The notes under the pieces: generated by a model
Seen by the model: only the letters and a program-made list of their open reading frames with translations
The model's database searches: none
Told to the model about the DNA's origin: nothing
Part shown: piece by piece, positions 16,888-25,556 of the stretch
Position numbering within the stretch: the stretch's first letter is position 1
Layout: every line of letters begins with the position of its first letter
Made by a program: the position numbers and the translations under genes
Origin: Frankiales bacterium
GTDB taxonomy: Bacteria > Actinomycetota > Actinomycetes > Mycobacteriales > SCTD01
DNA length: 64,000 nucleotides
NCBI GenBank assembly: GCA_025465465.1
Contig: JAODND010000035.1
Location: forward strand, 58,284 to 122,283
Direction: 5' to 3'

Positions 16888-17822
16888 GCGGCGCTCCTGA
16901 GGGTGTGGTCGTCGTCGGGGGTTGACGCGTGGAACTCCACTTCGTCGCGAGTCATCTCCATGAAGGCCTCCTCCAGGGACGCCTGCTTGGACGACAGCTC
17001 GTGCAGGCTGATGTTGAGCTCGAGGGCCCGGTCACCGATCTGCGCGGCCGTCAGTCCGTTGATCTCCAGCGTGTTCTGCTCGGTGCTCGTGACGGTGACG
17101 TCCTTGCCGGCGAGCGCCTTGGCCAGTGCGGTCGCCTGAGGGGAGCGGACGACGACCACGTTGCTGGAGGCCTGCGCGATGAGCTCCGACATGGGCATGT
17201 CGGCCATCAGCCGACCACGGCCCACCACGATGACGTGGTCCGCGGTGAGGGCCATCTCGCTCATGAGGTGGCTCGAGACGAAGATCGTGTGCCCCTCGGC
17301 GGCGAGGCCCTTCAGCAGGTCGCGGACCCAGCGAATGCCTTCGGGGTCGAGCCCGTTGACCGGCTCGTCGAGGATGAGCGTCTCCGGGTCGGCGAGCAGC
17401 GCGGAGGCGATGCCGAGCCGCTGTCCCATTCCCAGCGAGAACCCGCCGGCGCGCTTGCGGGCCACATCCTGAAGGCCGACCATCTCGATGACGTCGTCGA
17501 CCCGACCCCGCGCGATGCCGTGCGTGGCGGCGAGCGCCAGCAGGTGGTTGTAGGCGGACCGGGAGGTGTGCACCGCCCGCGCCTCGAGGAGCGCTCCCAC
17601 CACCTGCAGCGGCTTGGCATGCTCGGCATAGGGCTTCCCGCCCACCGTGACGCTGCCACTCGTCGGCGCGTCGAGGCCGAGGATCATCCGCATCGTCGTC
17701 GACTTGCCGGCACCGTTGGGCCCCAGGAAGCCGGTGATGATGCCTGGTTGCGCGGTGAAGCTGAGATCGTTCACGGCGGTCTTGTCGCCGTACTTCTTGG
17801 TCAGATTCCTGGCCTCGATCAT
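16884..17822 (-). CDS. ABC transporter ATPase (DrrA/CcmA-type)
   Basis: A 312-residue nucleotide-binding subunit. Walker A GPNGAGKST at 34-42, signature FSLGMGQRLG near 134, Walker B LILDEPVNGLDP near 152, switch His in VSSHLMSE. The C-terminal about 80 residues form the extra domain common to drug-export ATPases. First gene of the minus-strand unit ATPase-permease-kinase-regulator. The ATG lies behind AGAGGGACGATCAGC, which contains a ribosome-binding site. Confidence 0.95.
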   Translation of the reverse strand: MIEARNLTKKYGDKTAVNDLSFTAQPGIITGFLGPNGAGKSTTMRMILGLDAPTSGSVTVGGKPYAEHAKPLQVVGALLEARAVHTSRSAYNHLLALAATHGIARGRVDDVIEMVGLQDVARKRAGGFSLGMGQRLGIASALLADPETLILDEPVNGLDPEGIRWVRDLLKGLAAEGHTIFVSSHLMSEMALTADHVIVVGRGRLMADMPMSELIAQASSNVVVVRSPQATALAKALAGKDVTVTSTEQNTLEINGLTAAQIGDRALELNISLHELSSKQASLEEAFMEMTRDEVEFHASTPDDDHTLRSAA

Positions 17823-17955
17823 GCTGATCGTCCCTCTCGTTGACTGCCCACAACGCTAGGAACCTCGGCGGCGCCCGACGACCGACCAGCGGCTGACCTT
17901 TCGGCTGCGGAGTACGACCTCCGATGTATCCCGCCACGCGTGCGACGATGGGGCG

Positions 17956-18303
17956 ATGAGCGCCATCGAGGGGATCGAGCCGTCGGCCGTGCCCAGCGGG
18001 ACGGGCTGCGTGGAGTGCGAGGCGGCCGGCGGGTGGTGGTTCCACCTGCGCCGGTGCGCCCAGTGCGGTCACGTCGGCTGCTGCGACTCGTCGGTGTCCC
18101 AGCATGCGAGTGCCCATGCCGCGGCCTCCGGCCATCCGGTGATCCAGAGCTTCGAGCCGGGAGAGGAATGGTTCTGGGACTACCGCGCCGAGGACTACGG
18201 CGAAGGCCCGAGGCTCGCAGACCCACAGCACCATCCGCAGGACCAGCCGACGCCAGGTCCGGAGGGACGCGTCCCGGCGGATTGGCAGCGCCACCTCAAC
18301 TAG
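17956..18303 (+). CDS. UBP-type zinc-finger protein
   Basis: A 115-residue soluble protein dominated by a ZnF-UBP domain: CVECEAAGGWWFHLRRCAQCGHVGCCD gives the paired Cys ligands (split here as CVEC, CAQCGHVGCC), followed by HASAHAAASGHPVIQSFEPGEEWFWDY with the His ligands. In eukaryotes this fold binds ubiquitin tails; bacterial stand-alone versions have unknown partners, perhaps C-terminal Gly tails. It is divergent from the ABC operon. Confidence 0.88.
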   Translation: MSAIEGIEPSAVPSGTGCVECEAAGGWWFHLRRCAQCGHVGCCDSSVSQHASAHAAASGHPVIQSFEPGEEWFWDYRAEDYGEGPRLADPQHHPQDQPTPGPEGRVPADWQRHLN

Positions 18304-18380
18304 GGTCGGTTGACCGATGCCCGTCCTCACGGTTGCATCGCCACGACGGCCCACGGGGGTCGCGCGTCCCAGGAGGCGGC

Positions 18381-18551
18381 ATGCCGACTTACGACATGGT
18401 GTACGGCGACGAGACTCAGGTCGTCAAGGAGCGCTACGAGGACGTGGACCTCGAGCGCGAGGACGGCTGGCTCGTCCTGTTCCGTGGCAAGGAGGCGATC
18501 CTGCGCGTCCAGGAGGGCCATGTGCAGTCGATCGAAGAAGTGCAGGGCTGA
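18381..18551 (+). CDS. 56-residue conserved-looking acidic protein
   Basis: A short gene with a textbook ribosome-binding site: AGGAGG four bases before the ATG at 18381. The product begins MPTYDMVYGDETQVVKERYE, is rich in Glu and Asp, and ends in LRVQEGHVQSIEEVQG. It could form a small beta-barrel. No family was recognised. It sits between the zinc-finger and CBS genes on the same strand, so co-transcription is plausible. Confidence 0.7.
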   Translation: MPTYDMVYGDETQVVKERYEDVDLEREDGWLVLFRGKEAILRVQEGHVQSIEEVQG

Positions 18552-18566
18552 GACTGTGGCGCTGGA

Positions 18567-18971
18567 GTGGCCTTCGACGTGCTGACTGCCGGTGAGCTGA
18601 TGAAGCCGGCCACGACGACGGTGGAGCGCGACGCGCACGTCGCCGCCGCGGCCTACCTCATGAAGCGTGCAGGGGCGAGCGCTCTCGTGGTCACGACTGA
18701 TGACCCCGCACGGCTGCCGCTCGCCATCGTGACGGATGCCGACATCGCGCAGGTCGTGGCCGACGGGCTCGACGTCGAGCGCACCCGGATCGTCGACCTC
18801 GTCCAGAGGACCCCGGTGACGGCGGGACCTGACACGCCGATCAGCGAGGCAGCTGAGCTCATGCTCGCCAGTGGGGTGAAGCACCTGCCGATCGTGGACG
18901 ACGGCCGGTTGGTCGGTCTGCTGGACATCACGGCTGCCTGCCAGGGCTTGCTGTCGGCACGATCCGGCTGA
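18567..18971 (+). CDS. Tandem CBS-domain protein
   Basis: A 134-residue protein made of two CBS motifs. The first (about 8-60) includes LMKPATTTVERDAHVAAAAYLM and LPLAIVTDADIAQVV; the second (about 72-125) includes VKHLPIVDDGRLVGLLDITAACQ. CBS pairs bind adenine nucleotides and report energy state, often as free-standing modules in actinobacteria. Start GTG at 18567. It likely closes the short plus-strand unit with the zinc-finger and 56-residue genes. Confidence 0.9.
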   Translation: MAFDVLTAGELMKPATTTVERDAHVAAAAYLMKRAGASALVVTTDDPARLPLAIVTDADIAQVVADGLDVERTRIVDLVQRTPVTAGPDTPISEAAELMLASGVKHLPIVDDGRLVGLLDITAACQGLLSARSG

Positions 18972-19100
18972 GCCGCGGGCCTGCCCAGCTGCGCATTCGG
19001 CGGATCGGTGGGCATTCGCCCTAGTCCCTTTTGGTGATCTTCCTCCGGGATCTTCCAGACGCACCTCGTCGGAGCCGATCTCCTCGCTGAGGTGAGGGAC

Positions 19101-20270
19101 ATGGACGTTGCTGCGCGCTGGGTTGGTTCGGGCATGTCGCAGCTGGCCGATGCCACGGCGGCGGGTGCCGACGCAGGCGGCCAGGCGCTCGCAGGGCGGC
19201 CTGACCCGCGGCTGCTGATCGTCTTCGCCTCCGAGTCCTACGATCTTGCCCAACTGCTCGCCTCGGTGCGGTCGACGGCTCCAGGCGTGCACGTGATCGG
19301 CTGCTCCAGCTCGGGTGAGATCACCTCCTCCGGCGCGACGGGCAGCAGCGTCGTCGTGATGGCCCTCGGCGGTGCCGGCTTTGCCGTCGCGACTGCACAG
19401 GCGTCCGTCGCGGAGCTCGGGCTCCGGGCTGCGGGCACCCAGGTCGCCCGAGCCGCGACTGAGGTCGAGGCCTCCCCGTACCGGGTGTTGCTCCTGCTGA
19501 GCGATGGGCTTGCGGGTGACCAGGAGGAGATCGTGCGCGGGGCCTACGCGACGGTCGGCGCCGAGGTCCCCCTCGTCGGCGGCTGCGCCGGCGACGACCT
19601 CCGCATGGTGCAGACCACGCAGCTCTACGAGGACCAGGTGCTGACCGGGTGTGTCGTGGCCGCGGCCATCGGCTCGGACGCGCCGTTCGGGCTCGGGGTC
19701 GACCACGGCTGGCGCCGGGTGGGCGACGCGATGGTCGTCACCGCGAGTGAGGACGTCCGCGTGCTCAGCCTCAACGACGAGCCGGCGCTCGACGTCTACC
19801 TCCGACGCCTCGGCGCTCCGCCGGAGGCGCACACCGACGCCCAGGCGTTCACCCGCTTCGCGCTCACCCACCCACTCGGGCTCAGCCGTCGCAGCACCGA
19901 GGAGGTGCGCATGGTCGCGGAGGCCGACTTCGAGCAGCGGTCGCTCATCTGCATCGCCCGCGTCCCACAGGGTGGGCTCGCCTGGATCATGGAGGGCGAC
20001 GACGACTCGGTGCTCACCGCCACCGACGCTGCGTGCAAGGCCGCCCTCGGCGCCCTCGGCGAGCGGCCCCCACTGGGATTGCTGGCCTTTGACTGCATCG
20101 CCCGGCGCGGCGTGCTCGGCGACGACGGCATCCAGCGCGAGGTCGCCCGAATCGCCGACCATGCGGGCAGCGCACCGGTTGCGGGCTTCTACACCTATGG
20201 CGAGATCGCCCGTGACTCAGCCGTCGGCGGGTTCCACAACCAGACCCTCGTGGTGCTGGCGATTGGATGA
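19101..20270 (+). CDS. FIST-domain sensory protein
   Basis: About 389 residues. FIST N-terminal domain (about 30-220): LLIVFASESYDLAQLLASVRS, VIGCSSSGEITSSG, LLLLSDGLAGDQEEIVRGAY, VGGCAGDDLRM. FIST C domain follows to the end, with PLGLSRRS and the closing block GSAPVAGFYTYGEIARDS. FIST domains are predicted small-ligand sensors coupled to signalling outputs. The stop overlaps the start of the GAF-GGDEF-EAL gene (20267-20270), so ligand sensing probably feeds that enzyme. The ATG at 19101 follows GAGGTGAGGG; a GTG at 19092 is possible. Confidence 0.92.
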   Translation: MDVAARWVGSGMSQLADATAAGADAGGQALAGRPDPRLLIVFASESYDLAQLLASVRSTAPGVHVIGCSSSGEITSSGATGSSVVVMALGGAGFAVATAQASVAELGLRAAGTQVARAATEVEASPYRVLLLLSDGLAGDQEEIVRGAYATVGAEVPLVGGCAGDDLRMVQTTQLYEDQVLTGCVVAAAIGSDAPFGLGVDHGWRRVGDAMVVTASEDVRVLSLNDEPALDVYLRRLGAPPEAHTDAQAFTRFALTHPLGLSRRSTEEVRMVAEADFEQRSLICIARVPQGGLAWIMEGDDDSVLTATDAACKAALGALGERPPLGLLAFDCIARRGVLGDDGIQREVARIADHAGSAPVAGFYTYGEIARDSAVGGFHNQTLVVLAIG

Positions 20271-22621
20271 GCGGACCCAAGGCCACCAGCTGGTCCACTC
20301 AGCAACTGACCGAAATGCTCGCGCTCGTCGCTGCCGTGCCTGCGGGCGCCGATGTGGTGCAGCGCGCCGTGGAGCACATGGTGGAGTCGCTCGAGGCCGA
20401 CGTCGGCGCTGCAGCCTCTGCCGACCAGGTCTTGGCAAGCGTCGGGTACTCGGCTGACTCCGTTCCCAGCCAGGAACTGCTCGCGGCCTCGCACGGCGAG
20501 CTCAAGACCCTCCACGTGCCGGGTGCCGGCCAGTGCAGCGTGGTGGTCGTGGCGTTCGAAGGCATACCGGGGGGCAACCTGCTGCTCGGTCGGCGGCTGC
20601 CCGATGAGTTCGACAGCGAGGAGCGCAGCCTCTTCCGCGGCTTCGCAAGGGTCCTCACTCTCGCCCTGCAGGCGCGCAGCGCTTTGCACGACGAGCGCAC
20701 CCGTCGGGCCGCGAGCGAGGCCGATGCCCTGCACCGACAGGGACTGCTCGACTCCCTCGGCGAACGCCAGGCCCTGCTGGAGCGGCTGTCCCGCATCCAG
20801 CGCTCCATCTCCACGCGGCGTCCCCTGAACGAGGTCCTGCACACGATTGTCGAGGGGGCCTCGGAGCTGATCGGCGACGAGATCGCCGGTCTGCGTCTGG
20901 TCGATCCCGACGACCCGGAGATGCTGATGCTCGCGGCGTGCATCGGGCTGTCACCCGAGATGCGCGAGCGCACCCGGCGCTCACGCGTCGGTGAGGGCAT
21001 CGGCGGCCTGGCGATCAGCAAGGGGGCGCTGATCGTGACCGAGGACTACGGCAGCGGGGAGCTTCCCCTGGAGGCGTTCACCTCAGACGGTGTCCGGTCC
21101 TCGATGGCTGCACCCGTCTATCACGGCTCCGAGGTCGTCGGAAGCCTGGTGCTCGCCACCCGGCGGTCGGGGCGCAGCTACAGCGACACGGAGCGGGAGA
21201 TGCTGCTGGCCTTCGCCGAGCACACCGGCCTGGCGCTCAACGACGCGCGTACGGTCGCCGCCCTCCACCAGGCTGTCGGGGACGCCACCCGGCAGGCCCG
21301 GCAGGACCCGCTCACCGGGCTGCCGAACCGCACCGACTTCCTCGAGAAGCTCAAGGCTGCCCGTGCCTCCGCACGGCAGGTCAGCCTGCTGTTCATCGAC
21401 CTCGACGACTTCAAGCTCGTCAACGACACGCTCGGCCACCCGGTCGGGGACGCCCTGCTGTGCCTGGTCGGGGACCGGATCGTCGGCAGTGTCCGCGGGG
21501 ACGACCTCGTGGCCCGGCTCGGCGGCGACGAGTTCGCGGTGCTGCTGACGAGCACTCCGCCGCACGAGGCCGAGGGCGCCGCCGAGCGGATCCGGCAGGC
21601 GCTGAGCCAGCCCTTCCGGGTGCCCGGCCACCACGTCTCGATCGGCGCCAGCACGGGCGTCGTCCTGTGCTCCGGCGACCTCGACAACAGCCCCGAGGAG
21701 CTGCTGCGCGACGCCGACGTCGCGATGTACCGCGCGAAGGCTCTCGGCAAGGGCCGGTCGATCGTGTTCACCCCCAGCATGCGGATCGACCTGCAGGCCC
21801 GCAGCCGCCTCGAGCGCGACCTGCGCTCGGCCATCGAGGAGCAGGAGCTCGTGGTCCACTACCAGCCCGTGGTCGACGCCGTCCTCGGTCGGGTCGTGGG
21901 CAGCGAAGCCCTGGTGCGATGGGAGCACCCCGAGCTGGGACTCGTACCGCCTCAGGAGTTCATCCCTGTCGCGGAGACCACCGGCATGATCGTGCCCATC
22001 GGACGGCAGGTCCTGATGGACGCAACTCGGCAGACCGCGCTGTGGACGGGCCTGACCGTGAGCGTCAACGTCTCGGCCCGCCAGCTCGGGGACGGGCTCG
22101 TCGTCGAGCACGTCCGCGAGGCCCTGAGCCGCTCCGGCCTGCCGCCGGACCACCTGACTCTGGAGCTGACGGAGTCGGTCCTCGTCGACGACATCGACAT
22201 CGCCGCCGGCATCCTCACCGAGCTCAAGCAGCTCGGCGTGCGGATCGCCATCGACGACTTCGGCACCGGCTACTCGTCCCTCAGCTATCTCGCGCAGCTG
22301 CCGGTCGACGTGCTGAAGGTCGACAAGCAGTTCGTCTCAGGCGTCGAGCGCGGCGGCACCGAGGCCCGGCTCGCCGGCGCGGTCGTGGCCATCGCGCACT
22401 CCCTCCAGCTGACGACCGTGACGGAGGGCATCGAGACCACGGCCCAGCTTGCGGCCATGCAACGGTTGGGGTGCACGCACTTCCAGGGCTACCTGTGGTC
22501 ACCGCCCGTGCCGGCGTCGGACTTCCTTGCCGCGACGTCCGTCATCTCCGCACAGACCATGCCGCGTCCCCGCGGCGCAGGACCGCTGCGCGTCGTGCAC
22601 GGGGGCCGTCCCGTCACCTGA
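20267..22621 (+). CDS. GAF-GAF-GGDEF-EAL bifunctional c-di-GMP enzyme
   Basis: A 784-residue cytoplasmic protein. An N-terminal degenerate GAF-like region (about 20-150), a short coiled coil with DERTRRAASEADAL, then a second GAF domain (about 185-335, including GEGIGGLAISKG and SSMAAPVYHGSEVVGSLVLA). GGDEF domain with intact RLGGDEF at about 418-422 and an RGDD I-site five residues upstream. EAL domain from about 525: SEALVRW, NVSARQL, LELTES, DDFGTGYSS, LKVDKQF, TEGIET. Both activities appear competent. It is translationally coupled to the upstream FIST protein. Confidence 0.93.
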   Translation: MSGPKATSWSTQQLTEMLALVAAVPAGADVVQRAVEHMVESLEADVGAAASADQVLASVGYSADSVPSQELLAASHGELKTLHVPGAGQCSVVVVAFEGIPGGNLLLGRRLPDEFDSEERSLFRGFARVLTLALQARSALHDERTRRAASEADALHRQGLLDSLGERQALLERLSRIQRSISTRRPLNEVLHTIVEGASELIGDEIAGLRLVDPDDPEMLMLAACIGLSPEMRERTRRSRVGEGIGGLAISKGALIVTEDYGSGELPLEAFTSDGVRSSMAAPVYHGSEVVGSLVLATRRSGRSYSDTEREMLLAFAEHTGLALNDARTVAALHQAVGDATRQARQDPLTGLPNRTDFLEKLKAARASARQVSLLFIDLDDFKLVNDTLGHPVGDALLCLVGDRIVGSVRGDDLVARLGGDEFAVLLTSTPPHEAEGAAERIRQALSQPFRVPGHHVSIGASTGVVLCSGDLDNSPEELLRDADVAMYRAKALGKGRSIVFTPSMRIDLQARSRLERDLRSAIEEQELVVHYQPVVDAVLGRVVGSEALVRWEHPELGLVPPQEFIPVAETTGMIVPIGRQVLMDATRQTALWTGLTVSVNVSARQLGDGLVVEHVREALSRSGLPPDHLTLELTESVLVDDIDIAAGILTELKQLGVRIAIDDFGTGYSSLSYLAQLPVDVLKVDKQFVSGVERGGTEARLAGAVVAIAHSLQLTTVTEGIETTAQLAAMQRLGCTHFQGYLWSPPVPASDFLAATSVISAQTMPRPRGAGPLRVVHGGRPVT

Positions 22622-22629
22622 GGAGCGCT

Positions 22630-22974
22630 TCAGGCCGGGGCTTCGAAGGTCGGCGTTGCCGACCCGGCAGGAACCGCATCCGACACCAGCAACGCGAACT
22701 GGCGGACCAGCCACGCTCCGGCGCCACGGAGCACGAGGCCCCTCCCTTGAGAGTGCAGGTCGCGATGCAGCTCGGCGAGCTGAAACATGACCTGCAGGCT
22801 CAGGAACTCGACCGCGGAGACGTCGACCCGAACCGTCCCAGCCACCCGCCGCTGCGCGTTCTCCAGCACCGCAGGGAGCAAGTGCTCGTTGGCCAGGTCC
22901 AGCTCACCGACGAGGCAGAGCACGTCAGGCTCAGTGGCCAGGCGGCGCCAGAAGGGCTCCTGCTGGATCGGCAC
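22630..22974 (-). CDS. STAS-domain protein (anti-sigma-antagonist-like)
   Basis: 114 residues. STAS pattern: VLCLVGELDLANEHLLPAVLENA, then VRVDVSAVEFLSLQVMFQL, which aligns with the D-x-S-x-V-x-F-x-S phosphorylation loop of SpoIIAA-type proteins, then GLVLRGAGAWLVRQFALL. Such proteins relieve an anti-sigma factor or act inside stressosome-like complexes. The start is inferred as GTG at 22972-22974 because longer frames run into the divergent GAF-ANTAR promoter. No anti-sigma kinase gene is visible nearby. Confidence 0.82.
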   Translation of the reverse strand: MPIQQEPFWRRLATEPDVLCLVGELDLANEHLLPAVLENAQRRVAGTVRVDVSAVEFLSLQVMFQLAELHRDLHSQGRGLVLRGAGAWLVRQFALLVSDAVPAGSATPTFEAPA

Positions 22975-23112
22975 GATCGAGTCCCGTCGGCGGCGCGAAC
23001 CCGCGGGATCTGGACGGGATGATGGAACCGACGCTACCGCTGTCTGCCAAGGGGCATGACCCGAACGGGACTTCTGGCCGCTCCTTTGCACAACACGTGA
23101 AATGATGGCCAC

Positions 23113-23895
23113 ATGCTGCCGCCTGCGCAGCTGAGTGGGGAGTCGCGCGTGGACGACACGCAGCGGGTGCGGAGCGGGTTCAACGCCGTGATGTCGCAAC
23201 GAGGGTCTCCCCGCGACATCGCCGATCGGCTGTGCCTGGCCTGCGTCGACCTGCTCGGTGTCGATGGGGCGGCCGTGTCCGTCATTCACGAGGGGGCGAC
23301 GCACGGGACGTTCGGATCCAGCGGCGACCTGAGTCGGCACCTCGACGAGCTGCAGTTCACGTTCGGCGAGGGCCCCTGCCTTGATGCCGTGCTGCAAGGG
23401 CGACCGGTCATGGCTCCGGACCTCCGCGATCGCGACGAGACCCGCTGGCCGACGTTCGCTGGAGCGGCGATGGACCGGGGTGTCCACGCTGTCTTCGCTC
23501 TTCCTGTGTCGCTGGCGCGCAGCCGCGTCGGTGCACTCGACCTCTTCCGCCGAGAGGGCGGGGAGCTGACGGTGGAGGCGCTGGCGGGAGGGCTGCTCGC
23601 AGCCCGGCTGGCCGCGCAACCCTTGGCAGATCACATGGCGGCCGCTGCCGGGTCGGGCGACGGACCCGCGGGTTGGGACGGGCTCGATCGCGTCGAGGTC
23701 TATCAGGCCACCGGCATGATCATCGCGTGTTGGGAGCTGACCGCAGCGGCGGCAGTGATGCGGCTCCGTGCCCACGCCTTCGCACTCGGGATCACGGCCA
23801 GCGCACTTGCCTGGGCTGTGGTCGAACGACGGCTCGTCCTCACTCCTGACGGCGAGTGGCCGCCCAGCGACGACCTGTTCCCCGGCGGCGGCTGA
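23113..23895 (+). CDS. GAF-ANTAR protein (RNA-binding antiterminator type)
   Basis: 260 residues. GAF sensor (about 25-165) with ADRLCLACVDLLGVDGAAVSVI and FTFGEGPCLDAVLQGRPV. C-terminal ANTAR domain (about 197-245) with YQATGMIIACWELTAAAAVMRLRAHAF, the three-helix RNA-binding fold. ANTAR proteins bind two-hexaloop RNA elements to prevent termination. The second GAF-ANTAR gene starts inside this stop codon (TGATG), so the two are co-translated. It is divergent from the STAS gene. Confidence 0.9.
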   Translation: MLPPAQLSGESRVDDTQRVRSGFNAVMSQRGSPRDIADRLCLACVDLLGVDGAAVSVIHEGATHGTFGSSGDLSRHLDELQFTFGEGPCLDAVLQGRPVMAPDLRDRDETRWPTFAGAAMDRGVHAVFALPVSLARSRVGALDLFRREGGELTVEALAGGLLAARLAAQPLADHMAAAAGSGDGPAGWDGLDRVEVYQATGMIIACWELTAAAAVMRLRAHAFALGITASALAWAVVERRLVLTPDGEWPPSDDLFPGGG

Positions 23896-24638
23896 TGGCG
23901 TCGCGCGAACGCCAGGTCTCGGAGGCCTTCGTCTCCCTGGCGAGAAGCCTGGCCGCCGGCTATGACGTTGTTGATCTGCTGAGCGGACTGGTCAGGAACT
24001 GCGTCGACATCCTCGATGTCGGCTCGGCCGGGATCCTGCTCGCAGACGGAAACGGCGTGCTGCACGTCGTCGCCGCCTCCTCCGAGCACACCCGCGAGCT
24101 CGAGACCTTCCAGGTCCAACGGGATGAGGGGCCGTGCCGGGACTGCTACCGAACAGGTCAACCGGTCTCGGTCGAGGATCTCGCCGCCGCCGCCGACAGC
24201 TGGCCTGAGTTCGTTCCGCACGCGCTGGCCGCAGGGTTCCGGAGCGTCCATGCCGTACCCCTGCACCTGCGGGACACCGTGCTCGGGGCGCTGGGCCTGT
24301 TCGGCCAGGGAATCGGACAGCTGAACGCCGCCGACCTCTCGCTGGCGACGGCACTCGCAGATGTCGCGAGCGTGGCGCTCGTGCAGGATCGGCTGACGAC
24401 CGATTGGAACCTCCTCAACGAACAGCTCCAGGCTGCCCTCAGCAGCAGGGTCGTCCTCGAGCAGGCCAAGGGGATCCTGGCGCAGCACGGCAACCTCGAC
24501 ATGGAGGAGGCCTTCAACGCGCTGCGCTGGTATGCGCGAGATCACAACCTCAAGCTCGGTCAGCTCGCAGCGTCGGTCGTGGCGCGGTCACTGCCCGCTG
24601 ACAGCGTGCTGCAGCACGCTCGAGGCCGCACCACCTGA
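23895..24638 (+). CDS. GAF-ANTAR protein, second of a coupled pair
   Basis: 247 residues. GAF domain (about 20-160): VVDLLSGLVRNCVDILDVGSAGILLAD, RDEGPCRDCYRTGQPVSVEDL, FRSVHAVPLHLRDTVLGALGLFG. The ANTAR domain follows (about 175-235): ALSSRVVLEQAKGILAQHGNLDMEEAF, then RDHNLKLGQLAASVV. The classic VxxEQAKGxLA signature is better preserved than in its neighbour. The ATG at 23895 shares its A with the preceding stop. The pair may form homo- or heterodimers. Confidence 0.93.
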   Translation: MASRERQVSEAFVSLARSLAAGYDVVDLLSGLVRNCVDILDVGSAGILLADGNGVLHVVAASSEHTRELETFQVQRDEGPCRDCYRTGQPVSVEDLAAAADSWPEFVPHALAAGFRSVHAVPLHLRDTVLGALGLFGQGIGQLNAADLSLATALADVASVALVQDRLTTDWNLLNEQLQAALSSRVVLEQAKGILAQHGNLDMEEAFNALRWYARDHNLKLGQLAASVVARSLPADSVLQHARGRTT

Positions 24639-24855
24639 CTGCGCAGCCATGGCCCGGCGGGAACGCCACGCTTCCTTTCCTTGCCGAATGACTACCAGTC
24701 TGTGCGCACCCTGCCGCCGTGGGTGAGGCGCCCCTGGTCACGACGGGTGGTCCTGGCACCACGTCCTGAGACTTCGCTGCGAACGGCATCGAGCTGTTGG
24801 GAGGGTCCGTGTACGGCCGGTCGTCCGGTCGCCTGCGGCCATCGTGGAGGTCACC

Positions 24856-25470
24856 ATGAGCAAGCCCAAGATCCTCGCCTTCATCGGAGCCGTGGCGCTG
24901 ATGACGACCGTTGCGCAAACGGCCAGCGCACAACAGGCGGCACCCACGGCCACGGCGAGGGCCGCGGTCGTCGCCGCTCCCACCTACTCGGCCATGGCCC
25001 AGTACTCCGCCGGTGTGCCCCTCGACGCCGCTGGGCTCTCGTTCATCCTGATCGAGGTCCGGTGCAACCTCGAGGACCAGACGCTGCAGACCGTGCCGAA
25101 GTGCCAGCCCGCCGGCCCGGTCGCCGTGAAGGTCACCGCAGCTGCCCAGCGCGCCCTGGGCCTGGTCTCGCCCTACATCGCGCGAGGTGTCCTGAAGCCG
25201 CGGTTCAACATGACCTCGGGTGCGCGGCTGACGATTCCCCTCAACGTCAAGGCGCGGCTGGTCGCCGACTTGAAGAGGGCCAAGACGCTGCACCGCGGCG
25301 CGGAGTTCCCCCTCACGGTCGCCGGTCGCTTCTACGTCGGCCTGACGAGCCCGGTCGTGCAGCTCATCAGTGCACCTCTCACCATCGCGATCGGCAACGT
25401 GAACGGGCCCAGGAGGGTCTATGCCTTCACCTCGAACTGGACCGGGTGGCGGCCGGGCATGCCGGTCTAG
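24856..25470 (+). CDS. Secreted protein of unknown function
   Basis: 204 residues with a Sec signal peptide (KPKILAFIGAVALMTTVAQTASA, cleavage near 26). The mature part is beta-rich: a Cys pair in VRCNLEDQTLQTVPKCQP, ALGLVSPYIARGVLKPRFNM, then LTIPLNVKARLVADLKRAKTL and LPRRVYAFTSNWTGWRPG-like closing residues. It resembles adhesion or fibronectin-like extracellular domains only loosely, and no family was recognised. Strong ribosome-binding site GGAGG five bases before the ATG at 24856. It stands alone after the ANTAR genes. Confidence 0.8.
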   Translation: MSKPKILAFIGAVALMTTVAQTASAQQAAPTATARAAVVAAPTYSAMAQYSAGVPLDAAGLSFILIEVRCNLEDQTLQTVPKCQPAGPVAVKVTAAAQRALGLVSPYIARGVLKPRFNMTSGARLTIPLNVKARLVADLKRAKTLHRGAEFPLTVAGRFYVGLTSPVVQLISAPLTIAIGNVNGPRRVYAFTSNWTGWRPGMPV

Positions 25471-25556
25471 GACCGCTTCGGTAGCGGGTCGCTGGCAGCC
25501 CCTCGGCGCGACGCGCTGTTGCGAGCGGTCGCACCGAGGGTCGTTCGCACACCGGC

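Noticed and set aside
22975..23775. Long minus-strand extension of the STAS gene
   Set aside because: It runs antisense through the well-supported GAF-ANTAR gene; its composition is shadow-like. The GTG at 22974 gives a normal STAS protein.
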